This document shows positions 33,652-42,170 of a DNA stretch of 45,057 bases, one piece after another. A program made the position numbers and the translations under genes. Below the pieces are notes generated by a model. The model was not told where the DNA came from. It ran no database searches and worked only from the letters and a program-made list of their open reading frames with translations. Each line of letters opens with the position of its first letter. The stretch's first letter is position 1. The DNA is from Chromatiales bacterium (GTDB lineage: Bacteria; Pseudomonadota; Gammaproteobacteria; Chromatiales; Chromatiaceae): NCBI GenBank assembly GCA_028280505.1, contig JANQLO010000024.1, positions 1 to 45,057 on the forward strand. Reading direction: 5' to 3'.

Positions 33652-34325
33652 ACGCCTGGCTCGATACCTTGGGCGTCGTTGCCTGGCCACTGGTCGTTTG
33701 CTCGGTCATCGGTTTGGCGGTGTTGCTGGAACGCCTGTGGTTCTTTGTCCGTACCTGGCGTATGCCGGTGACGGCCGCTGCGCTGGTCGGGCGTTTCGAG
33801 TCCGACGGTATGGCGTCGATCGAGGAATATCTGCTGCGGCGTCGTCATCCTTGGCGTCAAGGTTTTCGATTGTTGATCGAACACCGGAGTCATTCATCGG
33901 CGTTGCGGGAGCAGGTCGTCGGGCTTTGGGTGGCTGAACAACGTTTGTCTCACATGGCGAACCTGCGTTGGTTGACCATTGTGGCGGTCATCAGCCCCTT
34001 ACTCGGGCTACTCGGTACCGTGCTCGGCATGATTGACGCCTTTGCGGCCTTGGTCGCGCATAGTGGCCCGGTGCAGCCGGCCGTGCTGGCCGACGGGTTG
34101 CAACAGGCGATGTTCACGACCGCGGTCGGTCTGATCATCGCCGTTCCCGCGTTGGCGGCGGCACATGTTTTTCGCTTGTGGGGGGAGGCACGTGTCGGAC
34201 ATTTGCAACTCCTCCTGAACCATGTACATCTCGCATTCGACGGCGCCGTATCGCGGTCGCCCAAGACGGGTATCGCGGGAACCGTGGCCACAGTGGCACG
34301 TGACACGGCGGCAGTCTCGCCGTGA
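33648..34325 (+). CDS. exbB: ExbB-type proton channel protein
   Basis: A 225-residue inner-membrane protein with three helices (AWPLVVCSVIGLAVLLERLW, then two in the C-terminal half) and the ExbB/TolQ/MotA signature LLGLLGTVLGMIDAFAAL and TTAVGLIIAVPALAAAHVF. It forms the pentameric channel with ExbD. ATG overlaps the hmuS stop and the gene's stop overlaps exbD's GTG. Confidence 0.92.
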   Translation: MNAWLDTLGVVAWPLVVCSVIGLAVLLERLWFFVRTWRMPVTAAALVGRFESDGMASIEEYLLRRRHPWRQGFRLLIEHRSHSSALREQVVGLWVAEQRLSHMANLRWLTIVAVISPLLGLLGTVLGMIDAFAALVAHSGPVQPAVLADGLQQAMFTTAVGLIIAVPALAAAHVFRLWGEARVGHLQLLLNHVHLAFDGAVSRSPKTGIAGTVATVARDTAAVSP

Positions 34326-34783
34326 TAGGTGGCGATATCAAAGCGGGCATCGCGGACCATCCGGGAGCCGATCTGGCACTGGATCTGACACCGCTGCTCG
34401 ACGTGTTGTTCATGGTGCTGGTGTTCTTTTTGCTGACGGCCAACAGCGTCCCGATTGCGCTCCAGCTCGATTTGCCGCGCGAGTCGTCGAGCAGTGCGCA
34501 GCCGGTGCAACGTGACGACCTGCTGCGCGTCACCATTACCGATGAAGAAGCGAATTGGTTGATCAATGAACGATCGTTCGCGTCGTGGGAGGCCGCGCGT
34601 GAGCAATTACTGCTTTTGCATCAACAACAGGCCGAAGCGCCCGTCATCATTGCCGCGGCGCGCCAGGCGCCGCTCGAACGCATGGTTTCGGTACTCGCAT
34701 TTCTCGCCGACGAACATATTCCGATTGTGCAGGTGTTGCTCGACCCCGATGGGGCGGCGATGTCGTCCGACCAACCCCAGTAG
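34322..34783 (+). CDS. exbD: ExbD-type proton channel protein
   Basis: A 153-residue protein with one N-terminal helix LTPLLDVLFMVLVFFLL, in which Asp27 corresponds to the proton-carrying Asp25 of E. coli ExbD, and a periplasmic domain (APVIIAAARQAPLERMVSVL). GTG start overlaps the exbB stop (GTGA). Confidence 0.92.
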   Translation: MIGGDIKAGIADHPGADLALDLTPLLDVLFMVLVFFLLTANSVPIALQLDLPRESSSSAQPVQRDDLLRVTITDEEANWLINERSFASWEAAREQLLLLHQQQAEAPVIIAAARQAPLERMVSVLAFLADEHIPIVQVLLDPDGAAMSSDQPQ

Positions 34784-34795
34784 GAGATTTCATCC

Positions 34796-35350
34796 ATGAA
34801 TGCCAAGGTGAGCGGCCTCAATGCGATACGCGAGGATCTGGAGCTTTTGCGCAAAGATTTCGCGACGTTGTTGATGGCTACGACCAGTGAACAAGGTGAG
34901 CCCAACGCCAGCTATGCGGCCTATGTCGAGATGGACGGCGAGTACTTCGTCTACGTCAGTGAATTGTCGATACACACCCAGAACCTGTTGGCTAACGGTC
35001 GTGCCTGCGTCTTGTTCATCGAAGACGAGGCGCATGCCGGTCATTTGTTCGCGCGCAAACGTCTGACGTATCAGTGCGAGGCCGTCGAGGTCGCGCGGGG
35101 CAGTGAACTCTTCGGTGATGTGCTGGACAGGTTTGCCGAACGTTTCGGTGCGTTGATCGGGACATTGAGCGAGCTGCAGGATTTCCACTTGTTCAGGTTG
35201 TCGCCGAAACATGGTCTGTTCGTTGCGGGTTTTGCGAAGGCCTATGAGTTGGGCGATTTCCCGCGCGGCGAGATACGTCACATCCAAGACAAGGGGCACA
35301 TGAAGTCGAACGGCGAGTCCGTTTCGCCCGATGAAGCACCGATCGATTGA
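34796..35350 (+). CDS. hutZ: HutZ/HugZ-type heme-degrading protein
   Basis: A 184-residue split-barrel (pyridoxamine-phosphate-oxidase-like) protein: ASYAAYVEMDGEYFVYVSEL, NGRACVLFIEDE and KHGLFVAGFAKAYEL. In HutZ/HugZ this fold opens heme to release iron. Asp129 and His168 lie where the heme-pocket Asp and axial His of HutZ are expected (inferred alignment). TAGGAG precedes the ATG. Having both HmuS and HutZ gives two heme-handling routes. Confidence 0.9.
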   Translation: MNAKVSGLNAIREDLELLRKDFATLLMATTSEQGEPNASYAAYVEMDGEYFVYVSELSIHTQNLLANGRACVLFIEDEAHAGHLFARKRLTYQCEAVEVARGSELFGDVLDRFAERFGALIGTLSELQDFHLFRLSPKHGLFVAGFAKAYELGDFPRGEIRHIQDKGHMKSNGESVSPDEAPID

Positions 35351-35382
35351 CGGGAGCACATCCTTACCGACCGGGAGGCACC

Positions 35383-36282
35383 GTGTTGAGATTGACCCAT
35401 AGCACGTTCATCGTAGCGCTCGCGCTTTTGCTGTTGTTGTTCGGCATACGTCCCGCTGCCGCCGGGACCGAATCAGCGCAGCGTTTGGTGGTGGTCGGCG
35501 GTGCACTCACCGAGATCGTCTTTCATCTCGGTGCCGGCAAGCGGGTCGTCGGTGTCGATACGACCAGCCGGTGGCCGGCGGCGGCATCCGAATTGCCGAA
35601 GGTCGGCTATCAGCGATCGTTGGCTGCCGAGGGGGTGTTGTCGCTCAGACCCGATTTGGTGCTGCACAACGAGGACGCGGGCCCGCCGGCCGTGTTGCAG
35701 CAGATTGGGGCGGCCGGCGTCGGCGTCGCGTCTATCCAGGTCGAGGATTCGATCGAGGGCCTGTCGAAAAAGGTGCGGCGGGTTGCCGCGCTTATCGGTC
35801 GTGAGGCCGAAGGGGAAAAGCTTGTTGCACGGTTGGAACGTGATATGCGGCAATTGCATCGCCAATTGGCCGGGATCGAGCGGCGTCCCCGTGTTGCCTT
35901 TTTGCTCAGCGTCGGGCGCGGCAGCACCATGGCTTCGGGGCGTGACACCGCGGCCGACGCCGCGATCGCGCTATCCGGTGGCGTTAACGCGCTGTCTGGC
36001 TACAGTGGCTATAAGCCGCTGAATGCCGAATCCATGATCGCGGCAGCACCGGACGTATTGCTCACCACCGAGCGAACCCTGCAACAGATCGGTGGCAAAG
36101 AAAAGCTCATGCGCTTACCCGGTGTCGCACAGACGCCCGCCGGTCGCGCCGGCCGAATAGAGGCGATGGACGGATTGTTCCTGCTCGGTTTCGGTCCACG
36201 TACCCCGGCGGCGTTGCGCGAGCTGGCGTCGCGGTTACATACGACCGATATCGCCCGTGCAGATGGCCGGTTGGGTGAATGA
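35383..36282 (+). CDS. hmuT: Heme ABC transporter periplasmic binding protein HmuT
   Basis: A 299-residue periplasmic protein with a Sec signal (mature from about residue 28) and a class III binding fold (RLVVVGGALTEIVFHLGAGK, LSLRPDLVLHNEDAGPP). Tyr76 in KVGYQRSL corresponds to the heme-ligand Tyr of Y. pestis HmuT. Start chosen at GTG 35383 with GGGAGG upstream; an in-frame TTG at 35347 lies within the end of hutZ. Confidence 0.92.
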   Translation: MLRLTHSTFIVALALLLLLFGIRPAAAGTESAQRLVVVGGALTEIVFHLGAGKRVVGVDTTSRWPAAASELPKVGYQRSLAAEGVLSLRPDLVLHNEDAGPPAVLQQIGAAGVGVASIQVEDSIEGLSKKVRRVAALIGREAEGEKLVARLERDMRQLHRQLAGIERRPRVAFLLSVGRGSTMASGRDTAADAAIALSGGVNALSGYSGYKPLNAESMIAAAPDVLLTTERTLQQIGGKEKLMRLPGVAQTPAGRAGRIEAMDGLFLLGFGPRTPAALRELASRLHTTDIARADGRLGE

Positions 36283-36310
36283 GCTCGTCTTGAATCGCTG
36301 GCGGCCGGTA

Positions 36311-37369
36311 ATGATCGGTCGCCTTAAACCACGCGCGACCTTCGGTTTGCTCGTGTTGTTCGCGTCGCTTCTCGCCGTCGCCGTTGTTGCGCTCGGTATT
36401 GGTCCGGTCACGATATCGCCTGGCCAGGTGCTGGCCATATTGGTCGAGCCCCTGGGTATCGTATTGCCGTGGTCGTTCGATCCCGGCCAGGCCGCCGTCG
36501 TCATGCAGATCCGTGCGCCGCGTGTCGTCATGGCCATATTGGTCGGTGCGGCCTTGGCGGTGTCGGGCGCGGCGATGCAGGGTCTGTTCCGTAACCCGTT
36601 AGCCGACCCGGCGTTGATCGGGGTCTCGGCCGGTGGCGCCTTGGGCGCCGTCGGTGTCATCGTGCTCGGTGCCGGCGTGTTCTCGTTTTTCGATCCCCTG
36701 TTATCCGGCGGGGCCGTGCCATTGGCCGCGTTCACCGGCAGTCTGGCCGCCACGCTCCTGGTCAAGCGCCTGGCGACGGCCGAGGGTCGCACCGATGTGG
36801 CGACCCTGTTGCTTGCCGGTATCGCCATTCAGGCGATTGCGATGGCCGGTACCGGTCTGCTGACGTTTCTTGCCGACGACGAGCAACTGCGTACCTTGAC
36901 CTTCTGGACCATGGGTAGCCTGGGCGGTGCGACCTGGCAGTCCTTGGCATTTGCCGCACCATTGATGTCGCTGGCGATCGTCGCCATCCCGTTCACCGCC
37001 CGCGCATTGAATGCCATGTTGCTCGGCGAGGCGGAGGCCGGTCATCTGGGTTTCGATACCGAACGGCTGAAACAGATCCTGATTCTACTGGTCGCCGGCG
37101 CGGTCGGTGCCGCGGTCGCGGTCAGCGGCATCATTGGTTTTGTCGGTCTGGTGGTCCCGCATCTGTTAAGGCTGACACTGGGGCCCGATCATCATGCTTT
37201 GTTACCGGGATCGGCGTTGCTCGGTGCGACCCTGTTGCTGTTGGCCGATCTGCTGGCGCGCACCCTGGTCGTTCCGGCCGAACTGCCGATCGGCATTATC
37301 ACCGCGCTGGTCGGTGGGCCGTTCTTCATTTGGTTGTTGACGTCGCGACGACGGGGGATGGGCTTATGA
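36311..37369 (+). CDS. hmuU: Heme ABC transporter permease HmuU (FecCD family)
   Basis: A 352-residue permease with about ten helices and FecCD-family motifs IRAPRVVMAILVGAALAVSG, GLFRNPLADPALIGVSAG and VGLVVPHLLRLTLGPDHH. The start is uncertain: ATG 36311, ATG 36263 and GTG 36257 or 36275 are in frame; the earlier ones overlap the end of hmuT. The stop overlaps the hmuV ATG. Confidence 0.92.
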   Translation: MIGRLKPRATFGLLVLFASLLAVAVVALGIGPVTISPGQVLAILVEPLGIVLPWSFDPGQAAVVMQIRAPRVVMAILVGAALAVSGAAMQGLFRNPLADPALIGVSAGGALGAVGVIVLGAGVFSFFDPLLSGGAVPLAAFTGSLAATLLVKRLATAEGRTDVATLLLAGIAIQAIAMAGTGLLTFLADDEQLRTLTFWTMGSLGGATWQSLAFAAPLMSLAIVAIPFTARALNAMLLGEAEAGHLGFDTERLKQILILLVAGAVGAAVAVSGIIGFVGLVVPHLLRLTLGPDHHALLPGSALLGATLLLLADLLARTLVVPAELPIGIITALVGGPFFIWLLTSRRRGMGL

Positions 37370-38220
37370 ACCTGTGTGGCAATCGATTGAGCTATCGCGT
37401 CGGCGGCAAGACGCTACTCGACGCCGTCTCGCTCGATCTCGCACCGGGAGAGCTGCTCGCGATACTCGGTCCGAATGGTGCGGGTAAGACCACGCTGTTG
37501 AAATTGCTCTGCGGTGATCTGCGGCCGACCGACGGCGAGGTGTTGCTCAATCAACGGCGTCTGCGCAAATGGTCGCGACTCGAACTCGCAAGACAACGCG
37601 CGGTCTTGCCCCAACAGAGCAATCTGAGTTTTCCTTTCGACGTTCGGCAGGTTGTGGATATGGGATGCTCGGCACACCGTTGGCGTGACCCGGAAAGGGA
37701 CGCCGAAGTCGTCGATGCGGCAATGCGGGCTGCCGACGTCGTGCATCTGGCCGAGCGTGATTTTCTCGCGCTGTCGGGTGGTGAGCGCCAGCGCGTGCAT
37801 CTGGCCCGCGTGCTCGCGCAGATCTGGGATGACGGTAACGGTAGCCCGCGGTATCTGTTACTTGATGAGCCGACTTCGGCATTGGATTTGGCACATAAGC
37901 ATCAGGTTTTGAGCATAGCCAAAGACATGGCGAAGTCGGCCGATGTCGGTGTCCTGGCGATACTGCATGATCTCAATCTGGCCAGTGTCTATGCCGATCG
38001 ATTGGCGCTTATTCAGCAGGGTCGATTGGTGGCGTGCGGGGAGACCGGCCTCGTTCTTGATGCCGCGACCCTGACGTCGGTTTTCGATGTGCCGATGCAT
38101 GTCGCGCCTCATCCGCTGATACCGGGGCGTAGCATGGTCGTCAGCGGTTCGGCGACGATTGAAATGCCCGAAGACCGATTCCGGGCCGGCGGTTCATCGG
38201 CACGTAACGCCGCCGCATAA
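37366..38220 (+). CDS. hmuV: Heme ABC transporter ATPase HmuV
   Basis: A 284-residue ABC ATPase: Walker A GPNGAGKTT (about 34-42), Q-loop near LPQQSNLSFPF, signature LSGGERQRVHLARVL, Walker B YLLLDEPTSALDL and the switch His in AILHDLN. It completes the HmuTUV importer. ATGA overlap with hmuU. Last gene of the heme operon; a second Fur-type promoter follows. Confidence 0.93.
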   Translation: MNLCGNRLSYRVGGKTLLDAVSLDLAPGELLAILGPNGAGKTTLLKLLCGDLRPTDGEVLLNQRRLRKWSRLELARQRAVLPQQSNLSFPFDVRQVVDMGCSAHRWRDPERDAEVVDAAMRAADVVHLAERDFLALSGGERQRVHLARVLAQIWDDGNGSPRYLLLDEPTSALDLAHKHQVLSIAKDMAKSADVGVLAILHDLNLASVYADRLALIQQGRLVACGETGLVLDAATLTSVFDVPMHVAPHPLIPGRSMVVSGSATIEMPEDRFRAGGSSARNAAA

Positions 38221-38348
38221 GCGGGTGATGCCAACCGGTGCCCGGGTCTCGCGCTTGTTAAAAGCCAATCGTTGCCAACTGCTGGACAAACCCGTTCATC
38301 AAACAATTGTTCGGCAACGTTGCGGTGTTGGAGGGGCGTTTAACACAA

Positions 38349-38377
38349 TTGAGAAACATTCTCATTAGTGTTATCAT
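38349..38377 (+). promoter_or_regulatory. Sigma70-like promoter with probable Fur box, fecI1
   Basis: TTGAGA (38349-38354), 17-base spacer and TATCAT (38372-38377). The segment GAGAAACATTCTCATTAGT (38351-38369) matches the Fur 19-mer at 12 positions and resembles pseudomonad Fur boxes before FecI-type sigma genes. The layout parallels the heme-operon promoter. Confidence 0.72.
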
Positions 38378-38412
38378 GTCGGTTCTGTGTGTTCGTTCTT
38401 CATTGCCGCCTT

Positions 38413-38925
38413 ATGTCCGCAACCGCTGCCAATATCGGGTTTGAAACGCTGTACCAGGATCATCATCGCTGGTTGCATCGCCTGGTTCTGCGCCGGTTGA
38501 ATTGTGCCGATACGGCAGCGGATCTGGTGCATGACACCTTTTTACGGTTGCTCGTACGCGACCAAGATCTTGGTGCCATTGATGAACCGCGTGCCTATCT
38601 CAATCATATTGCGAACGGCTTGATCGCCAATCATTGGCGGCGACGCGATGTCGAGCAGGCCTATTTGGAGGCGTTGCACCAGCGGCCGCCTGTCGCATCG
38701 CCGTCGCCTGAGACGCGGCAAATAGTCATCGATACGCTGTGCCAGATCGACGCCATGCTGTGCGATCTGCCGGCCAAGGTCCGCCAGGCCTTTCTGCTTT
38801 CCCGGCTCGACGGTGTGCGTTACGCGCAAATCGCGATCACCCTCGGTGTTTCCGAGCGCATGGTCAAAAAGTACATGGCACAGGCGATGCTTCATTGCCT
38901 ACGTGTGGTCGAGGATGTTGCGTGA
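38413..38925 (+). CDS. ECF sigma factor, FecI-like (first copy)
   Basis: A 170-residue ECF sigma factor: region 2 with AADLVHDTFLRLLVR and EPRAYLNHIANGLIANHWRR, region 4 with LPAKVRQAFLLSRLDGVRYAQIA and LGVSERMVKKYMAQAM. This is the iron-starvation FecI group, activated through a FecR anti-sigma by a receptor signal. The ATG has no clear ribosome site. GTGA overlap with the next gene. No TonB receptor follows directly. Confidence 0.9.
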   Translation: MSATAANIGFETLYQDHHRWLHRLVLRRLNCADTAADLVHDTFLRLLVRDQDLGAIDEPRAYLNHIANGLIANHWRRRDVEQAYLEALHQRPPVASPSPETRQIVIDTLCQIDAMLCDLPAKVRQAFLLSRLDGVRYAQIAITLGVSERMVKKYMAQAMLHCLRVVEDVA

Positions 38926-39878
38926 GCAGATCGGCCGACATCGCGGAAGCGCAAAGCGAGCCGCTGGAGCAGGCTGCCGAGTGGTTCGCGATCTTGCATG
39001 ACGATACCGTCACCGCGCGACAACGCGAGCAGTGGCAGGGCTGGCTGGCAGCCAGTGCAGCGAATCGTGAGGCTTGGCGACGTGTCGAACGTATTGACCG
39101 GAAGTTTCGGGGTGTTCAGGCCGAGCCCGCACGCCAGGTATTGCGAACGGCGCAACGTGACCGTCGAAGGTTCGTTTCCGGCCTGGCCGGTTTCGTCGTT
39201 GCGGCGCCGCTGGCGTGGTCGGTCTGGCAGCTGTCGCCGATACGCTACGCATTTGCCGATATGTGCACCGTGGTGGGAGAGGTTCAAGAAGCCGCACTGC
39301 CGGACGGAGGGCGTCTTTGGCTGAATACCGATACCGCGCTGACCCTCGACTATGACATCAGCCAACGTTCGGTGACCTTGCTCCAAGGCGAGATATTCGT
39401 TGAAACGGCCGCAGATGAACGGCCGTTTCGTGTTGAGACGGTCAATGGTCATGCCGTGCCCTTGGGTACCCGCTTCGGTGTGCGGGTTCAAGACGATCAG
39501 ACGCATGTCTCGGTCACTGCCGGCGAGGTGGCGGTGACGCCGCGTCTGCGTCCGGAGGAGCAGGTTATCGTTCGGCCCGGTCGTTCGGTTCGCTTCGATG
39601 CGCACCAACATCTCGCACGTGCTGCGGTCACGTCTGCCGATACTGCCTGGCAGCGCGGTATGCTGGTCGCCGACGATATGCCGCTGAGTACCTTTTTGGA
39701 TCAGTTGGCGCGTTACCACCCAGGCATGATTCGCTACGATACCGCCGCTGCGAGGCTGCGATTGGTCGGCACCTTTCCGCTCGACGATACCGATCGCATT
39801 TTGAATACGCTTGAAGCGACACTGCCGGTCAAGGTAGCCCGGCTGACGCCCTGGTGGGTCACGGTGAGCGGCGTATGA
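38922..39878 (+). CDS. FecR-family anti-sigma/sensor protein (first copy)
   Basis: A 318-residue single-pass protein: cytoplasmic DUF4880-type N-terminus (EQAAEWFAILHDDTVTARQR), one membrane helix (about 85-105), the periplasmic FecR domain (LPDGGRLWLNTDTALTLDYD, LLQGEIFVETAADERPFRVE) and a C-terminal STN-like domain (MPLSTFLDQLARYHPGMIRY). FecR passes a receptor signal to FecI. Co-translated with fecI1. No cognate receptor is adjacent. Confidence 0.88.
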   Translation: MSRSADIAEAQSEPLEQAAEWFAILHDDTVTARQREQWQGWLAASAANREAWRRVERIDRKFRGVQAEPARQVLRTAQRDRRRFVSGLAGFVVAAPLAWSVWQLSPIRYAFADMCTVVGEVQEAALPDGGRLWLNTDTALTLDYDISQRSVTLLQGEIFVETAADERPFRVETVNGHAVPLGTRFGVRVQDDQTHVSVTAGEVAVTPRLRPEEQVIVRPGRSVRFDAHQHLARAAVTSADTAWQRGMLVADDMPLSTFLDQLARYHPGMIRYDTAAARLRLVGTFPLDDTDRILNTLEATLPVKVARLTPWWVTVSGV

Positions 39879-39918
39879 TCCCTTTCGATACGGCAATGGA
39901 TGTGCGTACGGTCGTCTG

Positions 39919-40419
39919 GGGCTAGCCGATGTCGCCGGACGGTCGTTCAGCGTGCATACACCGACCGGTGAGGCAACCGCATTGGGTACCGTCTACGGTG
40001 TGCAGCGTCGCGCGGACGACAGTCTGGTGACCGTGATCGAATCACGGGTCCGGCTTACGCCGAAAACACGACCCGATGCCGCGGTCACGCTATCCGCCGG
40101 ACAACGCGCCCCGCTGACCGGTGCAGCGGTCGGCCCGATACAGACGGCCGGTCGGTATGCACTCGACCGGGCCGATCGGCGCCTCGTGTTCAACGACGCA
40201 CCTTTGGCAGGCGTTATTGCGCAGCTTGATCGTTATCGACACGGTTGGGTTTTCCTGTCCGAACGTCTTGCGGATCACGACCTGCGGTTTACCGGCGTAT
40301 TGTCGGCCGACGACGGCGATCGCGCATTGCGGCTGCTCGGCGAAGCGTTGAGGCTCGATATACATCGCGTCACACCTTATGCGGCCTGGCTCGATGCCGG
40401 CCGGGGTACTTCGCCATGA
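39919..40419 (+). pseudogene. FecR remnant, 5' truncated
   Basis: An open segment that begins inside a FecR domain (DVAGRSFSVHTPTGEATALG, corresponding to about residue 165 of the intact copy) and ends with a normal FecR C-terminus (VFNDAPLAGVIAQLDRYRHG, TGVLSADDGDRALRLLGE). The N-terminus, membrane helix and first half of the FecR domain, and any sigma gene before them, are missing. It starts just after the stop of the first FecR. The only internal starts (such as GTG 39952) give a protein without an anchor. Best explained as the remains of another cassette after a deletion. Confidence 0.82.
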
Positions 40420-40483
40420 CTACGGTCGTGTTTCCGGTGGTGGGGACCATGTCGCCTGACGGGGCGGCCGGGAGGAGGGGCGC

Positions 40484-40984
40484 GTGTCGACAGTAGTCGC
40501 AGCGGGGGTCGGCACCCTGTATGCGGATCACGGCGATTGGCTGCGCGCTTATCTGATGCGTCGAGCCGCTTGTCCGCATACCGCTGCCGATCTTTCACAG
40601 GATGTCTTTTTGCGTCTTCTCGGCAGGCAAAGCCTGCCGCCGCTGCAGGAGCCGCGCGCCTATCTGGCACGCATCGCCCATGGACTATTGATCGATCAAC
40701 GCCGCCGCCAAGCGCTCGAACAGGCCTGGCTCGAAACCTTGGCGTCGATGCCCGAAGTCGTCGCGCCGTCGGCCGAGGAGCGGGCGCTGATCCTCGACGC
40801 ATTGGCGCGCATCGATGCGTTGCTCGATGGCCTGAAGCCGCGAGTGCGCCAAGCCTTTCTGCTATCACGACTCGACGGTATGAGCTATCCGACGATTGCG
40901 GCGCAACTCGGTGTTTCGCTGAGTACGGTGGAGAAGGATATGGCCAGGGCGTTGCGCCACTGCTACAACGTGTTGCTGGGCTGA
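40484..40984 (+). CDS. ECF sigma factor, FecI-like (second copy)
   Basis: A 166-residue ECF sigma factor with region 2 (AADLSQDVFLRLLGR, PRAYLARIAHGLLIDQRRR) and region 4 (PRVRQAFLLSRLDGMSYPTI, LGVSLSTVEKDMARAL). GTG start with a GGGAGGAGG ribosome site. It is followed 29 bases on by the second intact FecR and then the STN-type receptor, forming a complete signalling cassette. Confidence 0.9.
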   Translation: MSTVVAAGVGTLYADHGDWLRAYLMRRAACPHTAADLSQDVFLRLLGRQSLPPLQEPRAYLARIAHGLLIDQRRRQALEQAWLETLASMPEVVAPSAEERALILDALARIDALLDGLKPRVRQAFLLSRLDGMSYPTIAAQLGVSLSTVEKDMARALRHCYNVLLG

Positions 40985-41013
40985 AACATGCCGGCTGAAC
41001 CAGGTTCCAATCA

Positions 41014-42003
41014 TTGACTCGAGCCAAGCAACAATCCGGGAGCCTCGCGAACATTCCGGACGCCATTCTCGAGCAGGCATTCGAGTGGGCCGTTGTGCTC
41101 GGTTCGGGTGTCAGTCGCGATGCCGATCGCGATGCGTTTGCGGCGTGGCTCGACAGCGACCCGCTGCACCGAACGGCCTGGGGGCGTGTACAGCTTGTCG
41201 AACAGGAATTTGCGGCGCCACGCCTGGATGCGGCCGTGGGGCGCGTTGCGCTGGCCAAAGCCGATGCCAAACGTCGAAAAAAACGACGCTGGACGACGGG
41301 TACCGGCGGCTTGTTGACGGTGCTGCTTGCCGTCGTTCTCGTGTTCGGGGAGCCATTCCACTGGCAGGCCGATTACCGTACGGCGACCGGTGAGCAACTG
41401 CACCTGACATTGCCGCATGGCGGTACGCTCTGGCTCAACAGCAAGTCCGTCGTCGATATCGAAACCGAAGGTGCTCGTACCTTGGTGCACTTGCGTCGCG
41501 GGGAGATCCTGCTCGATTCGTCAAAGGTGCCCGCAGCGATCAAACCTCAGGTCGTGACGGCGCATGGGCGCTTTGTACCGATTGGCACGCGGTTTGTCGT
41601 GGCGCGCCGTGACGGCGTGAGTGAGCTCGCCGTCATCGATGGGCGGGTGAGGGCGGAAGCACATAAGGGTAGCACCGCCGATATCATCGCCGCCGGTCGG
41701 GGTTGGCGCCTTGACGAGACGGGTGCCGGCATCCTGCCCGCTTCCGGGCTGGAACCCGGCGCCTGGGTCGATGGTGTCATCGAGGCTGATAATGCGCCGC
41801 TCAGTGCGGTACTCGACGCATTGGCCGGATATCGATATGGCTGGCTGCATTATGAATCCGACATCGCGGCCTTACGGGTCACCGGTGTGTTCCGCCTCGA
41901 CGATACCGACAGTGCGTTGAATGCCTTGACGGCCACCTTGCCGATCCGCATCGAGCGCACGACACCGTTTTGGGTGCGGGTGACACACAATACCAATCCC
42001 TAG
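41014..42003 (+). CDS. FecR-family anti-sigma/sensor protein (second intact copy)
   Basis: A 329-residue FecR: cytoplasmic DUF4880-type domain (ILEQAFEWAVVLGSGVSRD), one membrane helix (GGLLTVLLAVVLVFG), FecR domain (LPHGGTLWLNSKSVVDIETE, GRFVPIGTRFVVA) and STN-like end (APLSAVLDALAGYRYGWLHY). TTG start with a weak AGG upstream; no better start is visible. Expected to link the downstream receptor to the second FecI. Confidence 0.88.
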   Translation: MTRAKQQSGSLANIPDAILEQAFEWAVVLGSGVSRDADRDAFAAWLDSDPLHRTAWGRVQLVEQEFAAPRLDAAVGRVALAKADAKRRKKRRWTTGTGGLLTVLLAVVLVFGEPFHWQADYRTATGEQLHLTLPHGGTLWLNSKSVVDIETEGARTLVHLRRGEILLDSSKVPAAIKPQVVTAHGRFVPIGTRFVVARRDGVSELAVIDGRVRAEAHKGSTADIIAAGRGWRLDETGAGILPASGLEPGAWVDGVIEADNAPLSAVLDALAGYRYGWLHYESDIAALRVTGVFRLDDTDSALNALTATLPIRIERTTPFWVRVTHNTNP

Positions 42004-42170
42004 AACCCGATGGTGCTCGTGGTCCGTCGAACGGGCTGCCGGCTGGTTCGCACCGGCACCGATCGGGTTGTCTACTCGTGTTACCGCTTGCGCTCGTAAT
42101 CTTGACTTTCCCTTTGACGGTCCCGCGGTAACCGCATGCTTTTTTACGGGTTCGTGCGGTTTCGTTCGGC

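Noticed and set aside
38892-39896. 334-residue frame antisense to fecR1
   Set aside because: Shadow frame in GC-rich coding DNA; no motif, and the FecR reading is clear.
42125-42145. GCGGT-A-ACCGC with a following T6 as terminator after fecR2
   Set aside because: The stem is five pairs with too small a loop and the T-run starts four bases later; not convincing.
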